Assembly: GCF_000426065.1 (NCBI RefSeq)
Contig: NZ_AUEQ01000012.1
Span: 186,001-250,000, forward strand
Reading direction: 5' to 3'
Length of the DNA stretch: 64,000 nucleotides
Source of the DNA: Mycobacterium sp. URHD0025
GTDB taxonomy: Bacteria; Actinomycetota; Actinomycetes; Mycobacteriales; Mycobacteriaceae
A program made the position numbers and the translations under genes. The notes beneath the pieces are model-generated. The model did not search any database. It saw only the letters and a program-made list of their open reading frames with translations, and had not been told where the DNA came from. Position 1 is the stretch's first letter. The number at the start of each line of letters is the position of its first letter. Below, in pieces: positions 24,817 through 33,361 of the stretch.

Positions 24817-25590
24817 TCAATATAGAGCGCGAGCCGTCTTGGCGTCCGCCGGCAGGAACGCCTCGATGCTCAGTTCTGCGGCCGTCAGGTCCAGTGCGGT
24901 GCCGAACGTGGTGACGGTGCTCAGGAAAGTCAGCACGGTGCCGTCGGGCGCGTCGAGTTCGAGGGGGACTACCACACCGCCGAGGTCGCGGACCGGTTCC
25001 ATGCCTCCCGGATAGGACTCGAGCTCGGCGAGAAGGCCGGCGAGTTCGGCCGATCCGCTCACGGTGACCTCGCGGCGCAGTCGGCTGATCAGGTGGTGCC
25101 GCCATTCCGCCAGATTGCGGATGCGCGGGGCCATACCCTCCGGGTGCAGGGTGATCCGCAGGGCGTTGGGCCGAGCCAGCAGGTGTGGTGCGACGCCTTC
25201 CAGCATGACCGCGCTACCGGCATTGGCCTGCAACAGATTCCACATGCGATCGACCACCACACAGGGAAACGGGTTGTAGGCGTCCAGCACTCGGGTGACA
25301 CCGTCGCGCACGGCGGTCATCTCGGGATCGTCGAGAGTTCGTTCGGCGTAGACCGGCGCCAGTCCGGCCGCCAGGAGCAGCTGGTTCTGGTCCCGCAGCG
25401 GCACTTCCAGGGCTTCGGCAAGTCGCAGCACCATGGCACGGCTCGGCACCGAACGTCCGGTTTCGATGAAGCTGAGATGACGCGCCGAAACGTCGGCCTC
25501 GATGGCAAGATCCAGCTGACTGATCCGGCGGCGTAACCGCCAGTCGCGCATCAGTGAACCGATCGGTGTCTGCGTTGGCGCACTCGTCAC
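24817..25590 (-). CDS. Xre-family regulator with MmyB-like ligand-binding domain
   Basis: 257 residues from a GTG. The helix-turn-helix spans about residues 9-65 (MRDWRLRRRISQLDLAIEADVSARHLSFIETGRSVPSR). The C-terminal 170 residues match the MmyB-like PAS-type domain (VVVDRMWNLLQANAGSAVML, LAEWRHHLISRLRRE). MmyB relatives in Streptomyces control antibiotic clusters and the domain is thought to bind a lipid or fatty acid. GTG codons at 25593 and 25626 are alternatives. It is divergent from a small membrane protein gene, its likeliest target. Confidence 0.8.
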   Translation of the reverse strand: MTSAPTQTPIGSLMRDWRLRRRISQLDLAIEADVSARHLSFIETGRSVPSRAMVLRLAEALEVPLRDQNQLLLAAGLAPVYAERTLDDPEMTAVRDGVTRVLDAYNPFPCVVVDRMWNLLQANAGSAVMLEGVAPHLLARPNALRITLHPEGMAPRIRNLAEWRHHLISRLRREVTVSGSAELAGLLAELESYPGGMEPVRDLGGVVVPLELDAPDGTVLTFLSTVTTFGTALDLTAAELSIEAFLPADAKTARALY

Positions 25591-25700
25591 CACCCGAGTC
25601 TCACCCACACGAGTTCGGATAACCACTACCTGAGGAGTAATTGCCCCGCTTACCCGCCGAGCGTCATCGTTGGGTCACACCAGCTCAGAAGGAGTCAACG

Positions 25701-26024
25701 ATGAGACAGCCACCTCAGTCGCCCCAATCGATCCCGCGTTGGCTGCACTTCGTGATGGCCGCCGACCGGGCGGGGTCGGCGGCCTACATCGGGACCGGTT
25801 TCTTCTTCGCACCTGTGCTGGTGCTCGTGTCGCCGTGGCCCGTACTGACCACCATCCTCTGGGTGGCGATCGCCGCCGCCGGCCTGTGGCTCGGCCTCCT
25901 CGGCATCGCGATGGCAACCGGCCTGGCGATCGTGCTGCGGTCGAATACCGAAATCCCCGAGGACTATTGGCGATCCATCATCGACTATCCGAGCGGCCGC
26001 GGTAATCCACCTGCCAATGTTTGA
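25701..26024 (+). CDS. Small membrane protein, function unknown
   Basis: 107 residues with a good ribosome site (AAGGAG) eight bases before the ATG. Two hydrophobic segments (about 29-54 and 57-82) flank a short turn, so it is a two-helix membrane protein with both ends probably inside. The C-terminal part (NTEIPEDYWRSIIDYPSGRG) is soluble. It diverges from the MmyB-type regulator. Its last 47 bases overlap the end of the P450 gene on the opposite strand. I do not recognise a family. Confidence 0.6.
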   Translation: MRQPPQSPQSIPRWLHFVMAADRAGSAAYIGTGFFFAPVLVLVSPWPVLTTILWVAIAAAGLWLGLLGIAMATGLAIVLRSNTEIPEDYWRSIIDYPSGRGNPPANV

Positions 26025-27225
26025 TGCCGTTCAGCCAACCTGACCGTAAGCGTTCCGGTGCCGACAAGGGGGTCAGGTCGGGCATCCCGTCGGCGATGGC
26101 GTTGAAGATGAGGTCGATCGTCATCCTGGCCAGGTTGGCGCCGATGCAGTAGTGCGCCCCGGTGCCGCCGAATCCCACATGCGGGTTGGGGTCCCGCAGG
26201 ATGTTGAAGCTGTAGGGGTCCTCGAACACGTCCTCGTCGAAATTCGCCGAGCGGTAGAACATCACCACCCGCTGGCCCTTCTTGATCGGCACACCGGCCA
26301 GTTCGGTGTCCTCCAGCGCGGTGCGCTGGAACGAGGTGACCGGCGTGGCCCATCGCACGATCTCGTCGGCGGCGGTGCCGGGGCGCTCGCGTTTGAACAA
26401 CTCCCATTGGTCGCGATGATCGGCAAAAGCCATCATTCCCTGCGTGATCGAGTTCCGGGTCGTCTCATTGCCTGCCACCGCGAGCAGGATGACGAAGAAG
26501 CCGAACTCGTCGTCGGAGAGCTTGTGCCCCTCCACGTCGGCCTGCAGAAGCGTCGAGACCAGGTCTTCGCCGGGGTTCTTCGTCCGCTCGGCCGCCATCT
26601 GCATCCCGTACATGATCAATTCGACCGAGGCGCTGATCGCGTCGTTGGAGGCGAACTCCGGGTCCTGGTCTCCGACCATCTGGTTGGACCAGTCGAACAG
26701 CTTCTTCCGGTCCTCCTGTGGCACTCCCATCAGTCCCGCGATCGCCTGGAGGGGCAGTTCGCACGACACCTGCTCGACGAAGTCGCCCGAGCCTTCGGCG
26801 GCGGCTGTCTCCACGATCGTGCGGGCCCGCTCGGCGAGGTCGGCACGCAGGCGTTCTACCGCGCGCGGTGTGAAGGCCCGCGAGATGATCTTGCGCAGGT
26901 GTGTGTGGTGCGGGGCGTCCATGTTGAGCAACACGAACCTGCCCTGGTCGATCTGCTGTTGGATGGTGCCCTCGCGGTAGCGGGGCAGGGCGGTCTTCTC
27001 CTGGCTGGAGAAGACGTCGCTGCGCAGAGACACTTCTTTGACGTCCTTGTGCCTGGTGACGACCCAGAATCCGCCGTCGTCGAAGCCTCCCTGGCCCTCC
27101 GGCTGTTCGTTCCACCAGATCGGAGCCAGCTTGCGCATCTCCGCGAGTTCTTCGACAGGCAGACGTTCGGCGTAGATGTCGGGATCGGTGAAGTCGAATC
27201 CGGGTGGAAGGTGCAGTGTCGGCAT
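25978..27225 (-). CDS. cyp125: CYP125-type cytochrome P450, sterol side-chain hydroxylase
   Basis: 415 residues starting MPTLHLPPGFDFTDPDIYAERLP. Sequence matches CYP125 of M. tuberculosis nearly throughout: APIWWNEQ, RFVLLNMDAPHHTHLRKIISRAFTPRAV, the I-helix AGNETTR, TPVTSFQRTALEDTELAG and the heme loop GFGGTGAHYCIGAN (Cys360), ending LNGIKHWQVDY. CYP125 oxidises the cholesterol side chain at C26/27. It is not next to a cholesterol gene cluster here, so it may be a paralogue. A GAGGAG ribosome site and a KstR-like operator 107 bases upstream support steroid control. Confidence 0.85.
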   Translation of the reverse strand: MPTLHLPPGFDFTDPDIYAERLPVEELAEMRKLAPIWWNEQPEGQGGFDDGGFWVVTRHKDVKEVSLRSDVFSSQEKTALPRYREGTIQQQIDQGRFVLLNMDAPHHTHLRKIISRAFTPRAVERLRADLAERARTIVETAAAEGSGDFVEQVSCELPLQAIAGLMGVPQEDRKKLFDWSNQMVGDQDPEFASNDAISASVELIMYGMQMAAERTKNPGEDLVSTLLQADVEGHKLSDDEFGFFVILLAVAGNETTRNSITQGMMAFADHRDQWELFKRERPGTAADEIVRWATPVTSFQRTALEDTELAGVPIKKGQRVVMFYRSANFDEDVFEDPYSFNILRDPNPHVGFGGTGAHYCIGANLARMTIDLIFNAIADGMPDLTPLSAPERLRSGWLNGIKHWQVDYRGRSDSR

Positions 27226-27252
27226 GGCGTGGGCGCTCCTCGCGACGACGTT

Positions 27253-27279
27253 GTGTAGTGGCGTAAGCCATTGCTACAC
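27253..27279. repeat. Nested inverted repeat before the CYP125-like gene
   Basis: Outer arms GTGTAG (27253-27258) and CTACAC (27274-27279) enclose inner arms TGGC and GCCA around a GTAA centre. It lies 28 bases before the P450 start. It could be a protein-binding site or a hairpin in the 5' untranslated region. Confidence 0.35.
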
Positions 27280-27331
27280 CACAGGTGGGGCCCCATGGAG
27301 CGGGTTTCGGAAACTCCCACATCGTTGGTAT

Positions 27332-27346
27332 TGGAACGTGTTCCGA
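27332..27346. promoter_or_regulatory. KstR-like operator TGGAACGTGTTCCGA
   Basis: A near-perfect palindrome (GGAAC-GT-GTTCC) matching the KstR consensus except for the final base. It lies between the divergent CYP125-like gene and the Pro-rich secreted protein, and CYP125 genes are known KstR targets. Confidence 0.6.
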
Positions 27347-27431
27347 TTCTTGAACCGTAGCGGTTGGACGAGCGCGACGAAGCGCTCAGCGTTACCATCT
27401 GTCCCGGGAGCAACAGCAGGAGGCCACTGGT

Positions 27432-27935
27432 ATGCGAGTCGACATCCGAAGGTTCACGTCCGTCTTCGTGGGCTGTGTGTCGGGTCCTATCGTTGCGTTG
27501 TCACTGGCGGCCGCGGCGGCTGCGGAGCCGCCCAGTCCCGTGGTGCCACCCGCACCGGGACCGGCGCCGGCGCCCGGGCCCGCGCCGATGGCTCAAGCGG
27601 CCGGAGACCCGGCTGCCGCCGCGGGGGTCCCGCACCTGCCCAGCCCGGATGCGCTGCCGCCGGGAGCGACGATGGACCCGTCGGGACAGGGCGCGGAGAC
27701 GCCCAACCTGAGTTACCTGAAGGACCTGTGGCATGCCGTGCAGAACCAGGAGATCAGCGGCAAGGAAGCACTGGTCCTCGGGCTCGCCCAACGTGGCATG
27801 AACACGCCCGTCCCGGGTCAGGTGCCCGGCCCGAACGTACCGATCGCGCCCGAGGCGCCGGTGCCGCCCGGGGTCCCTGTGCCCGTGGTGCCGGCCGCTC
27901 CGCTCTCACCGCCTGCGCCCGCGCCCGCGCCCTGA
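27432..27935 (+). CDS. Secreted Ala/Pro-rich protein
   Basis: 167 residues with a signal peptide to about residue 33 (ALSLAAAAAAEPP) and an AGGAGG ribosome site. The mature protein has a Pro/Ala-rich N-terminal part and C-terminal tail. A short structured segment lies between them (NLSYLKDLWHAVQNQEISGKE, about 96-116), which I recall from other mycobacterial secreted proteins. It is divergent from the CYP125-like gene across the KstR-like site. No function can be assigned. Confidence 0.65.
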   Translation: MRVDIRRFTSVFVGCVSGPIVALSLAAAAAAEPPSPVVPPAPGPAPAPGPAPMAQAAGDPAAAAGVPHLPSPDALPPGATMDPSGQGAETPNLSYLKDLWHAVQNQEISGKEALVLGLAQRGMNTPVPGQVPGPNVPIAPEAPVPPGVPVPVVPAAPLSPPAPAPAP

Positions 27936-27951
27936 GGCGCGGAACGACAGA

Positions 27952-30201
27952 TCAGGCCGGAACCCTTGCGAGCGGAATCCGCTCGACCCGGGCGGGCACG
28001 TGTTTGTGCCAAGGTGTGCCCGCGTATTCGTCGCGCCACTGCGACGAGGTGAGTTCGTTGGGCGCGACACCGGGGGCAACCGCCTGCCCATCGCGGTCGG
28101 TGTAGTCGGTGCCGAATCCGTTGGGCAGTGAGATGTGCCCCGGCAGCATCGCCTCGCTGATCTCGACGGTGGCCTCCGCACTGCCGCCGGCGGTGGTGAT
28201 CCTGGCCCGGTCGCCGCTGAGCAGGCCCATGCGCTCGGCGTCTTCGACACTGATCCGCAAGGCGCCCTCGGTGTCTCGCTTGCGCCAGCCGGGGTCACGG
28301 AAGATGTCGTTGGCGGTATAGGCCCGCCGCTCCCCGGCGGACAGCACCATGGGGAACTCGGCGGTGGTCAGCGCTGCCGGTGTGGTCGGCAATGCCCGTA
28401 CCGCGTCGAGCATTTCGGGCATGTCGAGCGCGATCTTGTGGTCGGGGTGGCCGATCAGCGCGAAATCGTCGCGATACTCGTGCTCGGTGAACGTCAGCCC
28501 GGACCGGCCGGCCAGGATGGCCTCGAACAACGCGTTGCCGTCGGCGTGGCCCGCGCGGCGGACCGCGTCGGGGTAGGTCATCGCCGTCTTCTGGGCCAGG
28601 CCCCACAGTGCTGCCGCTCCTGCCAGACCGTCCGGGAGAACCGGTCCAAGCGTCTCGTAGAGCACGTACGGCAGCACGCGGCCCAGCGCCGGGTTGGCGC
28701 CCACCGCGCCGAGGAACGCTGCGGCATAGGCATCGAGCCCCTCGCGCGCGGCACGCCGCAACGGCTGCAGCTCGGCGTCGTCGACCGCACCGATGGCACG
28801 GACCAGCCGAGCCCAGATCTCGGGTTCGGGCAGGGTTCCGGGCAGCGGATCGAACAACGGATGGCGCAGCTGGAACGTGTTGTGCGGGAACTCGAGGTTG
28901 AAGAACGTTGCCTCGGCTTTCTCGAACTGGTTGGCCGCGGGCAGCACATAGTGTGCCAACCGTGCCGTCTCGGTCATCGCGACGTCGATGACCACCAGGA
29001 GCTCGAGCGATTGGAGTGCGGTCCGCACCGCCGCCGAATCGGCCACCGAGTGCGCCGGGTTGCTGCTCTCGACGATCATCGCCCGGAACCGGTCGGGATG
29101 ATCGGTGACGATCTCCTGCGGCACCACGTTCGACGGCACCAAGCCGGCGATCACGGGAGCGCCGGTGACCGGGCTGCGGCCGACACCGGCCGAGCCGAAC
29201 AGTGGCGCGAACGACGAATGCAGGTGCTGTGCACCACGTTTGGCGAAGTTGCCGGTGAGGATCCACAGCATCTTGTTGAGGTACGAGCACAGCGTGCTGT
29301 TGGGTGCCTGCTGGATGCCGAGATCCTCGAACACCGCCACGCTGCCGGCTGAGGCGATGCGGCGTACCGCCTGCCGTATCAGGCTTTCATCGACGCCGCA
29401 CCGCTGCGCGTAGTCGGCGATCGGTACCTGCGCCAGCACGTCGCGGACTGCGTCGACGCCGTTGACGTGTGCGGCCAGAAAAGCCTCGTCGCACAGGTTT
29501 TCCTGCACCAGCACCGCGGCCATGGCCGCCAGGCACCAGGCATCGGTCCCGGGCCGCACCCGCAGGTGGAAGTCGGCCAGCTTGGCGGTGTCGGTGATCA
29601 CCGGGTCGATGACGATCATGGCGCGGTCCGGATCCTTGGCTATCTCGTTGAGCACCACCCTGGCCCGGGGGAAACTCTGCGACATCCAGGGGTTCTTGCC
29701 GACGAACACCGAGACCTCGGCGTGCTCGAACTCGCCTCGGGTGTGCCCGCCGTAGAGATAGGCATCGACCCACGCCTCACCGGTCTTCTCCTGCGCCAGA
29801 GCATTCGACCGGTACCGCGATCCGATGGCCTTGAGGAACGCGCCGCTGTAGGCACCGCCCAGGTGATTGCCCTGTCCGCCACCGCCGTAGTAGAAGATCT
29901 TGTCCCCGCCATGGTTGTCCCGGATCGCCAGGAAGCCGGCGGCGATCTCGGAAATCGCGGTGTCCCAGTCGATCTCCTCATAGCCGCCGTCGGGCGTGCG
30001 CCGCAGCGGTGAGGTGAGCCGGTTGGTGCTGCTCTGGTAGTGATCGAGCCGCAGCGCCTTGTTGCAGGTGTAGCCCTGCGACGCCGGATGATCCTTGTCG
30101 CCGCGGATCTTGGTGATGGACCGGCCTTCGGTCTGCACCACGATGCCGCAGTTGCACTCACACAGGATGCAGGCGGTCGGTTGCCATTGATCTACGGTCA
30201 T
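27952..30201 (-). CDS. Molybdopterin oxidoreductase with 4Fe-4S site (Rv0197-like)
   Basis: 749 residues of the DMSO-reductase/formate dehydrogenase family. The N-terminal iron-sulfur motif has Cys11, Cys14, Cys18 and Cys46. Molybdopterin-binding segments follow (YYGGGGQGNHLGGAYSG, VFVGKNPWMSQS, VIDPVITDTAK), and the C-terminal molydopterin dinucleotide-binding domain starts near 590. It has no Tat signal, so it works in the cytoplasm. Electron donor and substrate are unknown. Its start overlaps the TetR gene by four bases, the same arrangement as Rv0196-Rv0197 in M. tuberculosis. Confidence 0.8.
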   Translation of the reverse strand: MTVDQWQPTACILCECNCGIVVQTEGRSITKIRGDKDHPASQGYTCNKALRLDHYQSSTNRLTSPLRRTPDGGYEEIDWDTAISEIAAGFLAIRDNHGGDKIFYYGGGGQGNHLGGAYSGAFLKAIGSRYRSNALAQEKTGEAWVDAYLYGGHTRGEFEHAEVSVFVGKNPWMSQSFPRARVVLNEIAKDPDRAMIVIDPVITDTAKLADFHLRVRPGTDAWCLAAMAAVLVQENLCDEAFLAAHVNGVDAVRDVLAQVPIADYAQRCGVDESLIRQAVRRIASAGSVAVFEDLGIQQAPNSTLCSYLNKMLWILTGNFAKRGAQHLHSSFAPLFGSAGVGRSPVTGAPVIAGLVPSNVVPQEIVTDHPDRFRAMIVESSNPAHSVADSAAVRTALQSLELLVVIDVAMTETARLAHYVLPAANQFEKAEATFFNLEFPHNTFQLRHPLFDPLPGTLPEPEIWARLVRAIGAVDDAELQPLRRAAREGLDAYAAAFLGAVGANPALGRVLPYVLYETLGPVLPDGLAGAAALWGLAQKTAMTYPDAVRRAGHADGNALFEAILAGRSGLTFTEHEYRDDFALIGHPDHKIALDMPEMLDAVRALPTTPAALTTAEFPMVLSAGERRAYTANDIFRDPGWRKRDTEGALRISVEDAERMGLLSGDRARITTAGGSAEATVEISEAMLPGHISLPNGFGTDYTDRDGQAVAPGVAPNELTSSQWRDEYAGTPWHKHVPARVERIPLARVPA

Positions 30202-30773
30202 GACGATGTTCCTCTCGGCAGGAGCGCACGTAGTTGACCGTGGATGAGGTCCAGCGGTTTGAGGTCACGGGTGGCGCGGGCGACGACGATCGCGCCCTCG
30301 ACGGCCGACAGGATCAGCATGGCGAGTTCGTCGGCACGGTCCGGATCGGCTCCGTCGGCGCGGAGCCGGTCGGTGATCACCCCGGTCCACCGGGTGAACG
30401 CGGCCCCGGCGCGTTCCAGCACGGGGTCGGGCGCATCGGCCTGCTGGGGATCGCCTGCCTCCACCGCGACGGCGACCACCGGGCAGCCTGCGCGGAAGTC
30501 CGAAACGAGAAGCTGCTTGCGGTACATCTCGATCATGCCGTCGAGCAGAGTCGCGGCGCTGTCGGCCTCTGCCAATCTGGCCACCACATAATCACCGGCG
30601 TAATCGATTGCTTCGCAAAGCAATTGGGTGCGACCGCCGGGGAAGTAGTGATAGGCCGAGCCACGAGGTGCGCCGCTGTGGGCCAGAACGTCGGCGATGG
30701 CGGTCGGGTGCGCTCCGCGTTCCCGGATCAGCAAAGCTGCCGACGCCACCATGCGCTCACGAGGACCAGCCAC
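30198..30773 (-). CDS. TetR-family repressor (Rv0196-like)
   Basis: 191 residues. The N-terminal helix-turn-helix is clear (TAIADVLAHSGAPRGSAYHYFPGG, about 22-45), followed by the helical ligand-binding domain with a YrrB/AcrR-like C-terminal part (ELAMLILSAVEGAIVVARA). It is the first gene of a two-gene operon; the molybdopterin oxidoreductase start lies within its stop. A 20-bp palindrome 20 bases upstream is the expected operator. It probably represses the operon until an oxidisable ligand appears. Confidence 0.85.
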   Translation of the reverse strand: MAGPRERMVASAALLIRERGAHPTAIADVLAHSGAPRGSAYHYFPGGRTQLLCEAIDYAGDYVVARLAEADSAATLLDGMIEMYRKQLLVSDFRAGCPVVAVAVEAGDPQQADAPDPVLERAGAAFTRWTGVITDRLRADGADPDRADELAMLILSAVEGAIVVARATRDLKPLDLIHGQLRALLPRGTSS

Positions 30774-30792
30774 ATCGAGCCCTTTCGACGGT

Positions 30793-30812
30793 TATGTATG
30801 ACACCATACATA
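30793..30812. promoter_or_regulatory. TetR operator palindrome TATGTATG-ACAC-CATACATA
   Basis: A perfect 8-bp inverted repeat with a 4-base centre, 20 bases upstream of the TetR start. Size, symmetry and place fit an autoregulatory TetR operator. Confidence 0.65.
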
Positions 30813-30847
30813 GCGGCGCTGGCTGGGACCAGCACCTCCCCGAAAAT

Positions 30848-30891
30848 GACGAAATGGCTGCGAGAACCAAGGTTCTCGCAGCCATTTCGTC
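30848..30891 (-). terminator. Very strong 21-bp stem terminator-like hairpin
   Basis: A 21-bp perfect inverted repeat (30848-30868 and 30871-30891) with only two unpaired central bases. It lies 23 bases after the end of the nitronate monooxygenase gene and before the TetR promoter. There is no U-run, as is common in mycobacteria. It would insulate the two minus-strand units. Confidence 0.6.
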
Positions 30892-30913
30892 GACTGCGCG
30901 GCTGGTGCGTCGA

Positions 30914-32044
30914 TCAGACGCCGGCGGCCTCATTCAGTGAGTTGAGGGTGCCTGTCGCCTCCAGGTATTCCTGGACCCAGCGCTCGATCACCGCGGAGGT
31001 CTTCTCCACCTTGGTGAACTGGCCGACCACCTGGCCCACCGGGTTGAACGCGACGTCGACGCTCTCGTTGGGGTACTTGTGGGTCGCGGCCACGGCCATG
31101 CCCGACACCATGTACTGCAGCGGCATGCCGAGCGGCTTCGGGTTGTCCGGGTTCTCCCACGCCTCGGTCCAGTCGTTGCGCAGCATGCGGGCCGGCTTAC
31201 CGGTGAACGACCGGCTGCGGACGGTGTCGCGGCTGGTCGCCTTCGCGTAGGCGGCGTGCTGCACCTCGGTGTGCTCGGACTCCTCGACCATCACCCACTG
31301 GGACCCGGTCCAGGCGCCTTGCGCGCCGAGTGCCAGCGCCGCGGCGATCTGCTGGCCGCTGCCGATACCGCCGGCGGCGAGCACCGGGACAGGAGCGACC
31401 TCCTTGACCACCTGGGGCCACAACACGATGGACCCGATCTCGCCGCTGTGGCCGCCGGCCTCGCCGCCCTGGGCGATGATGATGTCCACGCCGGCGTCGG
31501 CGTGCTTGCGGGCCTGCGAAGGCGAACCGCACAGGGCGGCGACCTTGCGGCCTTCGGCGTGGATGCGCTTGATCATGTCGGCCGGGGGCGTGCCCAGCGC
31601 GTTGGCGATGAGCGTCATCTTGGGGTGCTTCAGCGCGATCTCGACCTGAGGAGTCGCGGTGGCCTCGGTCCAGCCGAGCAGCTGGAGGGCGTCGTCGTCG
31701 CTGTGGTCGACCGGCACGCCATGCTCGGCGAGGATCTTCTTGGCGAATTCGAGGTGCTCCTGTGGCACCAGGGACTGCAACATGCCCTTGAGCTCGTCGC
31801 CGGACATGTTGGCATCCATGCCCTCGTACTTGTTCGGGATCACGATGTCGACGCCGTAGGGGTGGTCGCCGATGTGCTCGTCGATCCAGTTGAGCTCGAT
31901 CTCAAGCTGTTCGGGAGTGAACCCGACAGCGCCGAGCACGCCGAAACCGCCGGCCTTGCTGACTGCGACGACGACGTCGCGACAGTGGGTGAACGCGAAG
32001 ATCGGGACATCGATCCCGAGCTCGTCGCAGAGTGCGGTGTGCAT
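30914..32044 (-). CDS. Nitronate monooxygenase (2-nitropropane dioxygenase-like)
   Basis: 376 residues. An FMN-binding TIM barrel begins with the N-terminal motif PIFAFTHCRDVVVAVSKAGGFGVLG. It is followed by ANALGTPPADMI, AQGGEAGGHSG and VLAAGGIGSGQQIAAALALGAQGAW, the phosphate-binding motif. The family includes true nitronate oxidases and flavoprotein steps in steroid ring degradation (IpdC). An AAGGAG ribosome site is close to the start, and a KstR-like operator (TGAAACGTGTTCTA) lies 63 bases upstream. A role in steroid or lipid catabolism is inferred from that site. Confidence 0.8.
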   Translation of the reverse strand: MHTALCDELGIDVPIFAFTHCRDVVVAVSKAGGFGVLGAVGFTPEQLEIELNWIDEHIGDHPYGVDIVIPNKYEGMDANMSGDELKGMLQSLVPQEHLEFAKKILAEHGVPVDHSDDDALQLLGWTEATATPQVEIALKHPKMTLIANALGTPPADMIKRIHAEGRKVAALCGSPSQARKHADAGVDIIIAQGGEAGGHSGEIGSIVLWPQVVKEVAPVPVLAAGGIGSGQQIAAALALGAQGAWTGSQWVMVEESEHTEVQHAAYAKATSRDTVRSRSFTGKPARMLRNDWTEAWENPDNPKPLGMPLQYMVSGMAVAATHKYPNESVDVAFNPVGQVVGQFTKVEKTSAVIERWVQEYLEATGTLNSLNEAAGV

Positions 32045-32106
32045 TCGGAGCTCCTTGAAGTGACGGTGCGGTCGGAGAGTCCTCGGTCATTGGACCCGGA
32101 CCGAAG

Positions 32107-32120
32107 TGAAACGTGTTCTA
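32107..32120. promoter_or_regulatory. KstR-like operator TGAAACGTGTTCTA
   Basis: Exact match to TnnAACnnGTTnnA. Read on the minus strand it is TAGAACACGTTTCA, very close to the published optimum TAGAACACGTTCTA. It is upstream of the nitronate monooxygenase gene, which reads leftward from 32044. Confidence 0.6.
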
Positions 32121-32164
32121 GTTTAGTACCACTCGTGACCGGTTTGGGACGTGACCCGGCATAT

Positions 32165-32530
32165 TCACCCGAGCTCGGCGACGAACGACACTTCATTTCC
32201 GTCTGGGTCGGCGACATCGATGACGGCGACGATATTGGCGATGACCTGTGGTTCTGTGACCCGCACACCGTCGTCGCGCAGCCACGCGGCGGTAGCGTCG
32301 AGATCGTCGACCCCGAATCGGACCGCCGATCGCCCGGCACCGGCGGAATCGGTGATGACCTGTAGCCAGGCGGTCGCAGTCAACTGCCATTCGGCGACGC
32401 CTGGAACTGGTTCCAAGTCGGGTTCGCGGCCGAGGAGTCGCGAATACCACGCCCTTGCGTCCTCGAATCGTGCGGTGGAGATCACGGCCGCGACGTCCTT
32501 GATGGCGATCGAAGATGCCGTTGAGGTCAT
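32165..32530 (-). CDS. VOC-superfamily (glyoxalase-like) protein
   Basis: 121 residues. Two beta-alpha-beta-beta-beta units are visible: AAVISTARFEDARAWYSRLLG for the first and RFGVDDLDATAAWLRDDGVRVTE with IDVADPDGNEVSFV for the second. This is the bleomycin-resistance/dihydroxybiphenyl-dioxygenase fold. It is divergent from the HAD phosphatase gene 56 bases away. The small gap downstream holds the KstR-like operator of the next gene. The function cannot be narrowed. Confidence 0.75.
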   Translation of the reverse strand: MTSTASSIAIKDVAAVISTARFEDARAWYSRLLGREPDLEPVPGVAEWQLTATAWLQVITDSAGAGRSAVRFGVDDLDATAAWLRDDGVRVTEPQVIANIVAVIDVADPDGNEVSFVAELG

Positions 32531-32586
32531 TCCCCATTTCTAGTCTCAACTGGCCGAGAGCGGTGCCGGCTTGGTGTACTGGCTCC

Positions 32587-33351
32587 ATGGGCCGCACCTT
32601 GTCGCCACCCGAGTCGCTCGACGAGATCGGGACCGGTCCGGGCGGGGCGCAGGTGGGCGCCTTCTTCGACCTCGACGGCACATTGGTGGACGGCTTCACC
32701 GCCACGGCGCACGCCGGGCATCGCATCCGCAGGCGACAGGCCGCGGCCGGTGAGATTCTCGGAATCCTCGAAGCCTCGGTTCGCTACCGGATCGGCCGGA
32801 TGCCGTTCGAGCGCCTCCTCGTGCGGGCGGCCGGATACCTGCGAGGAGAATCGCTGTCCGAACTCGACGAGCTGGGGGAGTACCTCTTCGAGAATCGCAT
32901 CGCCCAGCGCGTCTATCCGCACATGCGTGATGTGGTGCGCCGACACCAGGACCGCGGCCATACCGTCGTACTGAGCTCCTCGGCTCTGACCATCCACGCC
33001 GAGCCGGTCGCGCGGCACCTCGGCATCGGCCACGTGCTGTGTAACCACTTCACGACCGATGCCCAGGGCAGGCTCACCGGCGGGATCGTCGAGCCCATCA
33101 TCTGGGGCGCCCGCAAAGCCGCTGCGGTACAAGCTTTTTGCCGAGCCGAGCGGGTCGACCTGGCGCGCAGCTATTTCTATGCCGACGGCGACGAGGACCG
33201 CGCACTCATGCGGTTGGTGGGCAATCCGAGGCCGGTGAATCCACGGCCGGGCCTGGCCGCGGCCGCGACGGACCGGGATTGGCCCGTGCTCGCCCTGCCG
33301 CGCCCGAACGGCCGGCGCCGCGGCGATCGCCGGCTCCGGCCCGGGGCCTGA
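32587..33351 (+). CDS. HAD-IB family phosphatase
   Basis: 254 residues. HAD motif I is FFDLDGTLVDG (Asp28, Asp30), motif II the SSS of VLSSSALTIHAE (about 136), motif IV the DGDEDRALM acidic pair (about 200). It belongs to the HAD-IB/SerB-like subfamily, which in mycobacteria is often fused to a PlsC acyltransferase domain. Here only the HAD domain is present, followed by a basic, Pro-rich tail (PRPNGRRRGDRRLRPG). It would hydrolyse a phosphomonoester in the cytoplasm. The substrate is unknown. Confidence 0.8.
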   Translation: MGRTLSPPESLDEIGTGPGGAQVGAFFDLDGTLVDGFTATAHAGHRIRRRQAAAGEILGILEASVRYRIGRMPFERLLVRAAGYLRGESLSELDELGEYLFENRIAQRVYPHMRDVVRRHQDRGHTVVLSSSALTIHAEPVARHLGIGHVLCNHFTTDAQGRLTGGIVEPIIWGARKAAAVQAFCRAERVDLARSYFYADGDEDRALMRLVGNPRPVNPRPGLAAAATDRDWPVLALPRPNGRRRGDRRLRPGA

Positions 33352-33361
33352 CCGGATCCCG

